Shown here piece by piece: positions 42,536 through 55,596 of a stretch of 64,000 nucleotides of DNA. Within the stretch, counting starts at the first letter, position 1; each line of letters opens with the position of its first letter. The translations under genes and the position numbers were made by a program. This DNA is from Myxococcales bacterium (lineage in GTDB: Bacteria; Myxococcota; UBA796; SXON01). Where the stretch lies: NCBI GenBank assembly GCA_009692585.1, contig SHYX01000001.1, forward strand, positions 62,001 to 126,000. The letters are read 5' to 3'. The notes under the pieces were generated by a model. That model saw only the letters and a list, made by a program, of their open reading frames with translations, was not told where the DNA came from and searched no databases.

Positions 42536-43817
42536 CGCCGGCCTGCTCATGGCATCCTGTGCCATGGTGCCGCCCACGATCACGCTCGATGACGACGTCG
42601 CGACCCTGGCGGTGGCGACCTGGAGCGGCGGCGAAGGCGAGCGGACCCGCGTCGAGGTGGACGGCGAGGATGGCCCCTTTCTCCGAACCGATTGGCAGGA
42701 GGCGGAGCTGGCGCACGCCGTGCCGCTCCTCGGCCTGTGGGCGGGAGGCAAGTGGAGCGCGAGGGTGGTGTCGGAGTCGGGCGACGGCAGCGTCTATGTC
42801 GACTTCGAGACCGGCCCGGTGCCGGTGAGCATGCCCGGCTGGACCACCAGCGGGACCCCTGGCTGGGAGGGGTACCTGCTCACCGGGGTCATCGCCGAGC
42901 CAAGTTGGGCGTTGATCCTAGATGAGTGGGGGCGCGTGGTCTGGTACCGGAAGGCACAGGGCCGGCATCGGGTGCTGAGGGTGCGGCTGGGCGCCGACGG
43001 CGAAGGGGTGCGCTACGCCGAGATCGAGCCGGCCCCGACTCCCGAGACCTCGGCCCTCGTCACCGTGAACTGGGACGGGACCGAAGTGTCCCGCCACTAC
43101 GTAGACCAGTTCAACCACGATTTCGTCGACACGCCGGAGGGGGACAGCATCTGCGTGGTGACCGACGTTCGGCCGGGACGCTCCGGCGCGGACGTCGTCG
43201 GGGACGCGCTGGTGCGGGTCGACGAAGGCGGCGTCGCCACCCCGTTCTGGTCGTCCTGGGACACGTGGGAGGTACCCGAGGACAGCGAACTGGAGGGCAA
43301 CACCTGGACCCACGTCAACGCGCTCGCCGTGCGGGAGGGCGGGGGCTGGTGGGTGGGGATGCGCAACCTGAGCGCGCTCCTGGAGGTCTTCGAGGATGGC
43401 TCGGTTGGTCGTATGCTCGGTGGCCCGAACAGCGCGTGGAGCTTCGCCGCGGCGGCGGACCGGCCGAAATTTCAGCATCAGTTTCAGTTCCTGGACGGCG
43501 GTGTGGTGATGATGGACGACCGCGATCCGGCCACCGGGGAAGACTCCCGGGTGCTGGAGCTCCTCTTGGACGACGACGCGATGACCGCGACGGCGACGTG
43601 GTCCTGGCACCATGACCCCCCACTCTCGACCGTGACGCTGGGCGATGTGGACCGCGCCATCGATGGCAGCACGCTCGCGGTGTTCTCCTACGCCGGCGTG
43701 ATCGACGACATCGGTCCCGACGGCGAGCTGCGGTGGGAGCTCCAGACGTCGCTGGCGGCGGCGATTCCCTACGCGGTTCGCGTGGCTGACCTTCCTGGCG
43801 TGATGCGGGTGCGCTAA
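42525..43817 (+). CDS. Arylsulfotransferase (ASST)-like beta-propeller lipoprotein
   Basis: 430 residues with a lipobox signal (GLLMASC). Propeller blades include WALILDEWGRVVWYRKA, FNHDFVDTPEGDSICVVTD, WTHVNALAV, SVGRMLGGPNS and FQHQFQFLDGGVVMMDDRD, which line up with the ASST family (His-rich active-site face). It could move a sulfuryl group or only keep the fold. ATG 42525 overlaps the radical SAM gene end by 11 bp. Confidence 0.72.
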   Translation: MRRSAGLLMASCAMVPPTITLDDDVATLAVATWSGGEGERTRVEVDGEDGPFLRTDWQEAELAHAVPLLGLWAGGKWSARVVSESGDGSVYVDFETGPVPVSMPGWTTSGTPGWEGYLLTGVIAEPSWALILDEWGRVVWYRKAQGRHRVLRVRLGADGEGVRYAEIEPAPTPETSALVTVNWDGTEVSRHYVDQFNHDFVDTPEGDSICVVTDVRPGRSGADVVGDALVRVDEGGVATPFWSSWDTWEVPEDSELEGNTWTHVNALAVREGGGWWVGMRNLSALLEVFEDGSVGRMLGGPNSAWSFAAAADRPKFQHQFQFLDGGVVMMDDRDPATGEDSRVLELLLDDDAMTATATWSWHHDPPLSTVTLGDVDRAIDGSTLAVFSYAGVIDDIGPDGELRWELQTSLAAAIPYAVRVADLPGVMRVR

Positions 43818-43825
43818 GGGGGCAC

Positions 43826-45352
43826 GTGCCCCTCGAACTTCGTGACCTCGCGATCAGCGTCGCGGCCATGGGGCTGTGTCTGCTGGTCGGGGCCCTGGTG
43901 GTCAATCTGGCGGCCCCGGGGCGGCGTGCCCGGCTCCGCTCGCCGGTGTTGCTGTACATCCTATACATCGGACTCGCTGGCATCCTGACCATCGCCCGCT
44001 TGCTCGAGTACACGCCGGCCATGGCCTGGATCGACTTTCTGGCCAGGGCGGCGGCTGGCTTCGGCGCGACGACCCTCGTGGTGCTGATCGGCGTCGACGT
44101 TCTGCTTCCGCGCGTTGGTGTCCGGCTTCCGGCCATCGCCGGCGATCTGCTGTCGGCCCTCGGCTTCCTGGTGGTGGTGGCGGCGGTGGCGGCGAGCACC
44201 GGCGTGAACGCCACCTCGGTGCTGGCGGGCGGCACGGTCGTCGCGGCCGCGCTCACGCTCTCGCTCCAGAGCACGCTGGGCAACGTCATCGGCGGCGTGG
44301 CGCTGCAGTTGGACGGCACCGTACAGGTGGGGGATTGGGTGCAGCTCGAGGGAGGGAGGCAGGGAAGAGTGGCGGCAATTCGTTGGCGGCACCTCGTCGT
44401 CGAGACCCGTGATGGCGATGCGATCGTGGTGCCGAACTCGGCGTTGCTCGCGACGTCCATCACCATTCTCGGGCGCAAAGGGGGGGTTGACCACCCCCAT
44501 CGACGCACGGTGTATTTCCGCCTTGATCGCAGGCACAACCCCGGCCTCGTCTTGACGGTGGTGCAGGATGCGCTGGTGGCCAGCCCCATCCGCGGCACGG
44601 CAACCACTCATGTCCCCGATTGTTTTCTCGCCGAGCTGGGCAAAGAGGTCCTGGACAGCAACGTGCTCTACGCGGTGCGGGTGTGGACCAGCGACTTCGA
44701 GCGCGACCTGGTCGTCGAGTCCGAGGTCCGGGTGCGCGTCCACGCGGCGCTCTGCCGGGCGGGGATTGAGTTGGCCACGCCGGCGACCACCTACGTCACC
44801 GCGGACGTGGAGTCGCGGCCCGTGCTGGCGGTGCTGGACCGAGATCGGGCGTATCAGGTCATCCGTGGCGTCGATCTCTTCGACCCGCTGACCGAGGCAG
44901 AGTGCCGGCAGGTTGCCGCCACGCTGCACTTCGTCCCCTTTGCCGGCGGGGAATATGTCACCCGGCAGGGCCGCGGTGCCCGGCACCTGTACATTCTCGC
45001 TGCCGGCACCGTCGAGGTCCGCCTCGAGGTCGACGGCCGGGAGGAGCGGGTGGCAACGCTCAAGGCGCCCGACCTCTTCGGGGAGATGGGACTGTTGACC
45101 GGCGCGCCGAGGTCCGCAGGGGTGGTCGCCCTCGGCCCGGTGGAGTGCTACGAGCTCGACCACGCCGCGTTCGAAGCGGTGCTCCTCTCCCGGCCCGAGG
45201 TCGCGGGCGAGCTCGCGGTGATTACGGCCCGACGGCAGGCGCAGTTGTCAGCGGCGTGCGAAGGGCGCGACGTACGCCACGGCGCGGATCGGAGCGGGGA
45301 GACCGCGCGGATCCTGGCCCGAATGCGAGAGTTCTTCGGTTTGGCGGGGTAG
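43826..45352 (+). CDS. MscS-type channel with C-terminal cyclic-nucleotide-binding domain
   Basis: 508 residues. Four N-terminal hydrophobic segments, then the pore helix and beta domain of MscS (VLAGGTVVAAALTLSLQSTLGNVIGGVAL, VGDWVQLEGGRQGRVAAIRWRH, VVPNSALLA). Residues ~345-460 form a cNMP-binding domain (GEYVTRQGRGARHLYILAAGTVEV, DLFGEMGLLTGAPRSAGVVAL). It would be a ligand-gated rather than purely tension-gated channel. The start is GTG 43826, five bases after TAAGGG, whose TAA is the previous stop. Confidence 0.85.
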   Translation: MPLELRDLAISVAAMGLCLLVGALVVNLAAPGRRARLRSPVLLYILYIGLAGILTIARLLEYTPAMAWIDFLARAAAGFGATTLVVLIGVDVLLPRVGVRLPAIAGDLLSALGFLVVVAAVAASTGVNATSVLAGGTVVAAALTLSLQSTLGNVIGGVALQLDGTVQVGDWVQLEGGRQGRVAAIRWRHLVVETRDGDAIVVPNSALLATSITILGRKGGVDHPHRRTVYFRLDRRHNPGLVLTVVQDALVASPIRGTATTHVPDCFLAELGKEVLDSNVLYAVRVWTSDFERDLVVESEVRVRVHAALCRAGIELATPATTYVTADVESRPVLAVLDRDRAYQVIRGVDLFDPLTEAECRQVAATLHFVPFAGGEYVTRQGRGARHLYILAAGTVEVRLEVDGREERVATLKAPDLFGEMGLLTGAPRSAGVVALGPVECYELDHAAFEAVLLSRPEVAGELAVITARRQAQLSAACEGRDVRHGADRSGETARILARMREFFGLAG

Positions 45353-45380
45353 TTCCCGGGGCCATGATAGCTTCCGCGAT

Positions 45381-46034
45381 GTGGCGCTGGTCTTCTTCGA
45401 TCTCGACCGAACGGTCCTCTCGGTCAACTCCGGCCGACTCTGGGTGGATCACGAAGTCAAACACGGCTTCCTGACGCGTTGGCAGGCGCTGCGGGCCATC
45501 TGGTGGATCGGCACCTACCACGTCGGCTTCACCCGAATGGAGTCGTTGTTGGAGGAAGCGATCGAGACGCTGGGCGGGACGCGGGAGCTCGACCTCGTCG
45601 GCCGCACCGAGGCCTTCTACGCCGCCCAGATCGATCGTACCTACCGCCCTGGAGCCCTCGCCGCGGTGGAGCGCCACCGGGAAGCGGGCGACACGATCAG
45701 TCTGCTCACGACCGCCTCGGTGTACCTCTGCGCACCGGTACTGCGCCGGTTGGACATCGAGCACGCGCTGTGCAACCGATTCGAGGTTGCCGAGGGCCGC
45801 TTCACGGGGCGCCCGTCGGGCCCCTTGTGTTATGGCGTCGGCAAGGTGGAGCATGCCCGCGCCCTCTGTGATCGCGTCGGGAGCGAGCTTACAGCGGCGA
45901 CGTTCTACACCGACTCCATGAGCGATCTGCCGATGCTGGAGGCGGTCGGTCATCCCGTCGCGGTCAACCCCGACCCCCGGCTGCGTCGGGTCGCTGTCAA
46001 ACGAAGCTGGCCGATCCTCGACTGGGGCCGCTAG
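45381..46034 (+). CDS. HAD-IB family phosphatase (SerB-like)
   Basis: 217 residues. Motif I is FFDLDRTVL, motif II LLTTAS, the Lys is in GVGKVEHA and motif III is YTDSMSDLPML. Close in layout to the HAD-IB/PSPase-like hydrolases that act on phosphoserine or lipid phosphates. GTG 45381 is preceded by TAGCTT and seven bases. The 3' end overlaps the convergent radical SAM gene by 4 bp. Confidence 0.82.
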   Translation: MALVFFDLDRTVLSVNSGRLWVDHEVKHGFLTRWQALRAIWWIGTYHVGFTRMESLLEEAIETLGGTRELDLVGRTEAFYAAQIDRTYRPGALAAVERHREAGDTISLLTTASVYLCAPVLRRLDIEHALCNRFEVAEGRFTGRPSGPLCYGVGKVEHARALCDRVGSELTAATFYTDSMSDLPMLEAVGHPVAVNPDPRLRRVAVKRSWPILDWGR

Positions 46035-47437
46035 ATCGCCATCCCATAGATGCCGTAGAGCATCATCTTGGGGTTGATGGTCTTGAGTTCGACAAGTTGG
46101 CGTTTTACCTGATCGAAGCGCATATAGAACCGCCGGAGTCCGTACGCCTGCATCTTGATGAGCAGCTCCGGGTCGTACCCTGCCGGGTGGTACACCAGGC
46201 GGTCGGCGTCGGGGTTGAACGTGGTGTAGTTCTCCCAGTCGTCGCGGAAGAGCGTCTTCTGCCACTGGTCTTCGAACAGCTTGCTACCCGGGAACGGCAC
46301 GGTGATGGCGAACTTGGCGAAGTCCAGGTCCAGGTCGACCGCGAATTCGATCGTCTCGCGGGTCATCTCCGGCGTCTCGCCCGGCATGCCGATCATGAAC
46401 AGCCCGACCGTCTGGATGCCGGCCTTCTTGGCGTTGTTCACCCCCCAGCGGACCTTTTCGGTGGTGAGGTTCTTGTTCACGTTGCCGAGGAGCATGTCCA
46501 CCCCGCTCTCGATGCCCATGAGCACGCGGCGGCAACCCCCTGCATACATCGTCCGGCAGGTTTCTTCGTCCAACCGGTCGGCGCGGGTCTCGCTGAGCCA
46601 GACCGCCTTCTGGTCGAGCTTCCGTGCGACCAGTTCCTCGCAGAAGGGTTTGAGGTCCTTGAGCACCAGGGGAAAGATGGGGTCGACCAGCCCCACCTGC
46701 TTGACCCCAAAGCGCTCCACGAGGTGCTGGTACTCATCGACGAGCTTGATCGGGTCGCGACGGCGATAGACCTTACCGCTGTGCAGGAGCGAGCAGTAGT
46801 CGCAGCGATAGGGGCAACCGCGCGAGCCGGTCATGGTGAGGACCGGCTTGTCCACATCGGCGAAGGGCAACAGCCCGTAGCGGTGGTAGGGGAACAGGTC
46901 CCACGCCGGGTAGGCCAGCGAGTCGAGGTCCCGCAGCAGCGCGCGTTCTTTGTTGGTGCGCGGCGAGCCGTCGTCCATCCACGACAGGCCGTCAATGCCG
47001 CTGAGGTCCTTGGTGCCGCCGTCCAGGGCCTCCACGAGCTCGCAGATGGTGGTCTCGCCGTCGTGGTGGACGACGAAGTCGACCGCGCCGTCGCGGATGA
47101 TGTCCTTGGCGAAGACGTCGGCGTGAACGCCGCCCCAGACGATCCTGGTCTTGGGCGAGACCTCCTTGATCATCCGCGAAAGCAGCTCGCACGTGGGCGC
47201 GCTCGGCGTCAGCACGGTCATGCCCACCAGGTCCGGCTGGAAGCGGACCACCTTCTCGAGCACGCCCTTGGCGGTCAACTTCTCGGCGAACATATCGACG
47301 AACCGGGTGTGCCACCCTTTCGCGACCAACGCACCGGCGATGTAGGCGATGCCGGTGGGCGGCATGGGCTCGAGCAGGTCGGCAAAACGACCGAGCTTCT
47401 GCATGTTCATCGACGGGTTGACGAGCAGGATGCGCAA
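46031..47437 (-). CDS. B12-binding-domain radical SAM protein
   Basis: 468 residues. Cobalamin-binding part MRILLVNPSMN ... PPTGIAYIAGALVAKGW ... VGMTVLTPSAPTC, then GSRGCPYRCDYC (Cys ~210, 214, 217) of the radical SAM core, and a helical C-terminus. Similar to the BchE/hopanoid-modifying class; substrate unknown. The start is TTG 47437 with GAGG five bases upstream; no in-frame ATG or GTG exists before the conserved MRILLVNP strand. Confidence 0.82.
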   Translation of the reverse strand: MRILLVNPSMNMQKLGRFADLLEPMPPTGIAYIAGALVAKGWHTRFVDMFAEKLTAKGVLEKVVRFQPDLVGMTVLTPSAPTCELLSRMIKEVSPKTRIVWGGVHADVFAKDIIRDGAVDFVVHHDGETTICELVEALDGGTKDLSGIDGLSWMDDGSPRTNKERALLRDLDSLAYPAWDLFPYHRYGLLPFADVDKPVLTMTGSRGCPYRCDYCSLLHSGKVYRRRDPIKLVDEYQHLVERFGVKQVGLVDPIFPLVLKDLKPFCEELVARKLDQKAVWLSETRADRLDEETCRTMYAGGCRRVLMGIESGVDMLLGNVNKNLTTEKVRWGVNNAKKAGIQTVGLFMIGMPGETPEMTRETIEFAVDLDLDFAKFAITVPFPGSKLFEDQWQKTLFRDDWENYTTFNPDADRLVYHPAGYDPELLIKMQAYGLRRFYMRFDQVKRQLVELKTINPKMMLYGIYGMAI

Positions 47438-47536
47438 GGACGCCTCGGCGGAGTGGCAGAGCGTAGCCGCCCGCGGGGGCCACCCTCAACACCGGGTTGG
47501 GGAATTCACCGTGGGCGTAAGCACGCCCGCGCAGAC

Positions 47537-48025
47537 TCAATCGAGCGTGCTGACGTCGTAGGTCGCCGAGACGTTTCCGGAGCCGTCCTGCACTTCCAGG
47601 CCGATCGAGCCGGTCTGGGTCTCGTCAAGGTCTTGGAACGCAAACTGCAGGGCACCGCCGACCGCGGCGCACACCTCTGCGTCGCCGCCCGGATCGTCGA
47701 CGACCTCGTACAAGAAGTCTCCGACGTATTCGGATCCGTTGAACAGGTCGATGAAGCAGGTACCACCCAGGATGTCATCACCCTCGTCGGTGTAGTCCGC
47801 GGTGAACTCGAGCACGGTGCCGATGTTCGGATACTCCGTCCACGCCAGCAGCAGGTTGGTGAGCTCTGGCGCACCCGCCTCCCCGCCGCCGTCGGCGGTG
47901 TCTTCGGTGTCGGTTTCGGCCGTGTCGTCCGTCGCCCAGTTGGGCTGGTCGTACCGACCGCTGTTGCTGTTGAACGGGTCGTCGAGACCCAGAACCGAGC
48001 AGCCACCGAGGAATAGGAACACCAT
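47537..48025 (-). CDS. Lipoprotein with Asp/Thr-rich linker
   Basis: 162 residues: lipobox signal MVFLFLGGC, an acidic linker (DDTAETDTEDTADGGGEAGAP), and one beta-rich domain (TNLLLAWTEYPNIGTVLEFTADYTDEG) that looks Ig-like. The start ATG 48025 has GGGAGG five bases upstream. No family recognised. It is the gene downstream of enolase, 32 bp away. Confidence 0.65.
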   Translation of the reverse strand: MVFLFLGGCSVLGLDDPFNSNSGRYDQPNWATDDTAETDTEDTADGGGEAGAPELTNLLLAWTEYPNIGTVLEFTADYTDEGDDILGGTCFIDLFNGSEYVGDFLYEVVDDPGGDAEVCAAVGGALQFAFQDLDETQTGSIGLEVQDGSGNVSATYDVSTLD

Positions 48026-48057
48026 CAACGCCTCCCGCGCCGCGCACGATACCACAG

Positions 48058-51558
<3,501 letters not shown>

Positions 51559-51580
51559 TCCGGAGCTATCGTAGTCGCGG

Positions 51581-52111
51581 ATGCTGCTGTTGCTCGCCAC
51601 CTTCGCCGCCGCCGCCCCGAGCTTCGGGGTTTTTGTCGGCGGCGGGGTCATCGGCGGGGAAACCGGTCGCGGGGAGTACCTTTCCGGCTCGCCGATGCTC
51701 GGCGGCACGATGGACTGGCGCTTCGCCTACGTGGAGACGTGGCTCGGCCTCAGCGCCAGCGGGTTCGTCGCACCCTACCGGGGCGGTGACGTTCCGGCAG
51801 CGCTCCTGCAAGGCGAGGTCGGGCTCGGCTTCGGCAATCCCAACGCCAGCGGCGGCGTCTACGTGGGCGCGGGCGTCTCGGGCGGCGAGGGTGGCTTGTA
51901 CGCCCGTGCGCTCTTTCCAGGTCCGCGGTGGGCGCCGCGGCTCGGCGGCGAGGTGCGTGCCTTCCACCTGGGAACCACCGACTCGTCCGGGGCCGTGTTC
52001 CTTTTGCGTGCTGAGTTCGGGGGCAAACGCGGCGTGGGCCGCCCGGCGCCGCCTCCGCGTGAGCCGCCGCCGCCACCACCACCGGTGCATCACGACGATC
52101 CGTACGGCTGA
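51581..52111 (+). CDS. Secreted glycine-rich protein of unknown function
   Basis: 176 residues: signal peptide (MLLLLATFAAAAPS), a Gly-rich beta region (FGVFVGGGVIGGETGRGEY, GGVYVGAGVSGGEGG) like a small outer-membrane barrel, and a polyproline tail (PPPREPPPPPPPVHH). TATCGT ends eight bases before ATG 51581. 22 bp after the TPR gene. Confidence 0.6.
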   Translation: MLLLLATFAAAAPSFGVFVGGGVIGGETGRGEYLSGSPMLGGTMDWRFAYVETWLGLSASGFVAPYRGGDVPAALLQGEVGLGFGNPNASGGVYVGAGVSGGEGGLYARALFPGPRWAPRLGGEVRAFHLGTTDSSGAVFLLRAEFGGKRGVGRPAPPPREPPPPPPPVHHDDPYG

Positions 52112-52139
52112 ACCCGCCTGATCGGTATGAGCCGGCGGC

Positions 52140-53090
52140 CTACTCGCCTGAATCCGGCTCCCGGTCGCGCGCCGCTGGTGGCGCGACGCCCGCCGGTTTC
52201 GGCGCGGGCTTGGGGGGCGGCGGTCGACGGTCCACGCCGAGCCGCGCCAACTCTTCGGGGCTGGTCACGACGGGGCGCCGCGGGCGGGGGGGCTCGCCTT
52301 CCCCGGCGGGTGCGGGCTTGGGGAGGCGGATGCGGGTGTTGTCGGCGCCCATGCCGAAGAGATCATCGAGCCCGGCGGACGGGCCCCGCGGCTTTCGGTT
52401 GACCGCCGGCGCCGGCTTCGGTGGCTCCGCCGCGGGGGCGACCGCGGGCGGCGGCGCCGCGGGGGTTGCTGCCGGGGGAGCAGGAGGCGCCGCGCGTTCC
52501 GCGGCGGGGGCCGTGACCGGACCGGGGCCGGCGCCGACGCCGGGAGCGAAGACGCCTGGGCGCATCGGCAACTTCACCACCGGGTGGTTGGTCGGACCGG
52601 GTCCGAAGGTGCCCGTCGTCGTGGGCGGGCGCGGCTTCGGGGGCGGCGGTGCGTTGGCCTTCGGCGCTTCTTTCGGACGGAGCTCCGCCGGGTCGAATCG
52701 GCGCACGTCGCCGAGCTTCGGGGCCAGCTTGCCGCTGGGGGCGTTCGCTTCGGATGGCTCCCGCCGGGTGGGCGCGCTGGGGATGTTGGGCAGCGCCGGC
52801 CCCTTGGGCGGTGCCTTCTGGGCGGGCGGTTGCAGATGGGGCGCCGGCTGGCGTGTCTGCGGCATGGCGACGTCCCCGAGGCCGACGCCCTGCTCTTTGG
52901 TGTCGGGGTCCCAGGGATTGGCGATACCGATCCGCGCGAACAGCTTGGCGCCTGGCGCAAAGCGTGGTGGCTTCCACGCTCGGGCACCGACGCGCGCGGT
53001 GAGTCCATGTCCGACGACGCGCCTAGCCGTGAGCGTGTGGAGGGCATCCCTGGCCAGCGCGTCGGCGGGGAGGTCGCGCGTCGTGGTCAT
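52140..53090 (-). CDS. Proline/alanine-rich protein of unknown function
   Basis: 316 residues. The first ~50 residues (MTTTRDLPADALARDALHTLTARRVVGHGL) look folded, the rest is Pro/Ala/Lys-rich and probably disordered, with two short conserved-looking islands (PSAGLDDLFGMGADNTRIRLPK and TSPEELARLGVD). Its ATG overlaps the stop of the M16 peptidase (ATGA), so they are co-translated. It could be a linker or partner of that peptidase; this is a guess. Confidence 0.6.
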   Translation of the reverse strand: MTTTRDLPADALARDALHTLTARRVVGHGLTARVGARAWKPPRFAPGAKLFARIGIANPWDPDTKEQGVGLGDVAMPQTRQPAPHLQPPAQKAPPKGPALPNIPSAPTRREPSEANAPSGKLAPKLGDVRRFDPAELRPKEAPKANAPPPPKPRPPTTTGTFGPGPTNHPVVKLPMRPGVFAPGVGAGPGPVTAPAAERAAPPAPPAATPAAPPPAVAPAAEPPKPAPAVNRKPRGPSAGLDDLFGMGADNTRIRLPKPAPAGEGEPPRPRRPVVTSPEELARLGVDRRPPPPKPAPKPAGVAPPAARDREPDSGE

Positions 53091-55573
53091 CGCGGGGACA
53101 GCCGTCCGACCACCAGCGGCCGTGCGAAGAGCTCGGCGGCGAGCGCGGCGACATCGGGATGCGAGACGCCCTCCGCGCGGCGCAGTTGTTGGCGGTAACG
53201 CGCGCCGTCGAGGCCGTAGAGCTCCGCGTAGGCAGCCTCGCTGGCGCGCGCGCCCGCGGTCTGGAGTTGGGCCTCGGCGGCACCCAACACCGACGCCTGG
53301 GCGCGCCGGACCTCTTCCGGGGAAAAGTCGCCGGCCGCCACACGCGCGATGCTTGCCATCAGGCCCCGTTCCGCGGCGTCCAGGCGCGCCGGATCCGTCG
53401 CCATCGAGCAGTTCACCAGCCCGCCCGGGAGCCCCTCCACGGACTCGGCGCCGACGGCGTAGGCGAGACCCTCGGCCTCCCGCAGCTCCATGAAGAGTCG
53501 CCCCGACTGGCCGCCGAGGAGCTCGATGAGCACGTCCAGGACCCCGGTGCGGGGGTCCGAGATGCCGATGCCGGCCCAGGCGACGCTCAAGTGGGCCTGG
53601 TCGCGCCCACTCCGGAGGGAGAGTCGACGCGGGGCTGTCGCGTGGACCAGCCGGCCGGGCGTGGCCGCCGCAGGCCCGGCGCGCAAGGCGCCCGCCGCCG
53701 CCGTGAGCCTGCCGAGGGCGTATTCCACGTCGAGGTCTCCGGTGAGGCCGACCACGAGGTTCCCGGGCCGGGCCCAGGCTCGATGGAAGGCCCGCAAGGA
53801 CCCGGGCCCGATCGCGGCGAGCGTGGCGGGGGTGCCCGAGGGGTCCAGTCCCCAGGGGTGTCCGGGACAGGCGGCTGCCCAGACGGCCAGGCTCAGGCGC
53901 TCGCCCGGCTCGTCGTCGCGCGACGCCAGCTCGTCGAGCACGGCCGCCCGCGCCCGCTCGACCTCCACGGCGTCGAAGGTGGGATCGAGCAGGGTGAGCA
54001 GAATCAACTCCAGGCCCGCGGCGAAACCCTCGGCGGGGAACTCGGCCCGCAGGCCCTGGCTGGAGCGCCCGGCGGCCGCGCCGAGCCCGCCGCCCAGGCC
54101 GCTCGCGGCTCGACCCAGCGGCTCGGCGGCGAGTCCACCGGCGCCGCGCGAAATGGTCCTCGCCCACAGATTGGTCCGTCCGCGGGTGCCCGGGCGCTCG
54201 GCAAGCTGGCCGCCGAGGCCGACGATGCGGATCGCCCCGATCGATCCGGAGTCGCGTTCGACGAGCACGCGGACGCCGCCGGGCAGCACGTGCCGCACCA
54301 CCCCGCTCGGCGTCGCGGGCGGATGAAGCGGCGCCCACCGCGGCCGCGGGCTGCCGGCTCGCCGGCTCAGCGCGACGACGAGCGCGGTCTCGGGGCGAAG
54401 GACCTCGGCGGCAAGTTCTTGGATCTGAACCGCTGAGACGGCGGCCACGCGGGCATCGTAGGCCCGCCAGGCCTCGGGATCCCCGTAGGTCTCGGCCCCG
54501 TAGCAGGCTTCGTGTGCGCGCCCGTCGACGGTCTGGTGGCGGAAGCGCCGTTCGGCCGCGAGACCGACCCGGGCCCGTGCGAGGTCGCCTCGGTCGATCG
54601 CACCGGCCGCGGCGGCGGCGAGGATTCCGGTGGCGACGTCGAGGACGGCGTCCTCTTTCCCGGGCGCCACGTGGGCTTCGATCACCAACAGGCCTCCCCG
54701 CGACTCGGCCTCGAAGTCGACGTTGGCGTCGAAGCAACCCGGATGCGCCCGCAGGGCGGCGATGAGCGGCGTGGCCGAGTTGCCGCCGAGCGCCGACGTG
54801 AGCAGGTCGAAGGCCGGGGCGCGCTCGTCGGCCTGGGAAACGGCGGGGAACGCCACCCGAAGCAGATGGGTGTCGAAGCGACGGCGGAGGCGGATCGCAA
54901 CGCCCCCGCGCGGGGCCGCGCGTCGTGTCCGGCCCCGTGGCGGCGCGGCGGGGCCGCCGGCGAAGCGAGCCCTGATGCACGCCCGCACGCTGGCCTCGTC
55001 AAAGCGTCCCGCCACCGCGATGCACGCGTTGGCGGGTACATAACGCTGGGTATAGAAGTCGAGGAGCGCGGCCCGGGGCAGGGCGCGAACGCTGGCGGTG
55101 GTGCCGATGATCGACCGCCCGTAGGGATCGCCGGGCCAGGCGGCGGCGTACAGGGCCTCGCTGAGGACCAAGCCGACGTCGTCGTCACCGCCGCGGATCT
55201 CTTCGATGACCACTCCGCGCTCCCGTTCGAGTTCTTCGGCGTCGAACCGCGCGGTGCGCATCATGTCGGCCAGCACCTCCACGGCGCCCGCGGCGGCTGC
55301 GCCTCGCACCGTCGCGTGAAAAACGGTCTCGTCGAATCCGGTCCAGGCGTTGAGATCACCGCCCATCGCCTCGATGGCCGCCGCGCATTCGCCCACTCCG
55401 TAGCGCTCCGTGCCCTTGAACACGAGGTGTTCGATGAAGTGGGCTGCCCCCTCCATTCCGGGGGCTTCGTCGGTGCTTCCGACGTTGATCCACAGATAGG
55501 CGGCTGCGACGTCGGGCCCTTCGTCCGGGAGCAGCACCACGCGCATCCCGTTGGGCAGGGTCTCGAAGGTCAT
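53087..55573 (-). CDS. M16 family zinc peptidase, two-domain fusion
   Basis: 828 residues with two M16 repeats in one chain. The first has the catalytic HFIEHLVFKGT (HxxEH) near 45 and downstream metal Glu in ELERERGVVIEEIRGG. The second repeat (~400-828) lacks HxxEH, as expected for the non-catalytic half. There is no clear signal peptide. Pitrilysin-like enzymes cut short peptides. ATG 55573 lies six bases after TAACTG in a shared divergent promoter with hemW. Confidence 0.87.
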   Translation of the reverse strand: MTFETLPNGMRVVLLPDEGPDVAAAYLWINVGSTDEAPGMEGAAHFIEHLVFKGTERYGVGECAAAIEAMGGDLNAWTGFDETVFHATVRGAAAAGAVEVLADMMRTARFDAEELERERGVVIEEIRGGDDDVGLVLSEALYAAAWPGDPYGRSIIGTTASVRALPRAALLDFYTQRYVPANACIAVAGRFDEASVRACIRARFAGGPAAPPRGRTRRAAPRGGVAIRLRRRFDTHLLRVAFPAVSQADERAPAFDLLTSALGGNSATPLIAALRAHPGCFDANVDFEAESRGGLLVIEAHVAPGKEDAVLDVATGILAAAAAGAIDRGDLARARVGLAAERRFRHQTVDGRAHEACYGAETYGDPEAWRAYDARVAAVSAVQIQELAAEVLRPETALVVALSRRAGSPRPRWAPLHPPATPSGVVRHVLPGGVRVLVERDSGSIGAIRIVGLGGQLAERPGTRGRTNLWARTISRGAGGLAAEPLGRAASGLGGGLGAAAGRSSQGLRAEFPAEGFAAGLELILLTLLDPTFDAVEVERARAAVLDELASRDDEPGERLSLAVWAAACPGHPWGLDPSGTPATLAAIGPGSLRAFHRAWARPGNLVVGLTGDLDVEYALGRLTAAAGALRAGPAAATPGRLVHATAPRRLSLRSGRDQAHLSVAWAGIGISDPRTGVLDVLIELLGGQSGRLFMELREAEGLAYAVGAESVEGLPGGLVNCSMATDPARLDAAERGLMASIARVAAGDFSPEEVRRAQASVLGAAEAQLQTAGARASEAAYAELYGLDGARYRQQLRRAEGVSHPDVAALAAELFARPLVVGRLSPR

Positions 55574-55596
55574 CGGCGGCAGTTATCCCATCGACC
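55574..55596. promoter_or_regulatory. Compact bidirectional promoter, overlapping -10 elements
   Basis: 23 bp between two ATG starts. Minus strand: TAACTG (55585-55580), six bases, ATG 55573. Plus strand: TATCCC (55584-55589), seven bases, ATG 55597. The hexamers share the TA at 55584-55585, as in the pairs at 3122 and 28772. Confidence 0.6.

Noticed and set aside
44480..44515. G-rich/C-rich inverted repeat as a terminator
   Set aside because: It lies within the MscS coding frame and has no T run.
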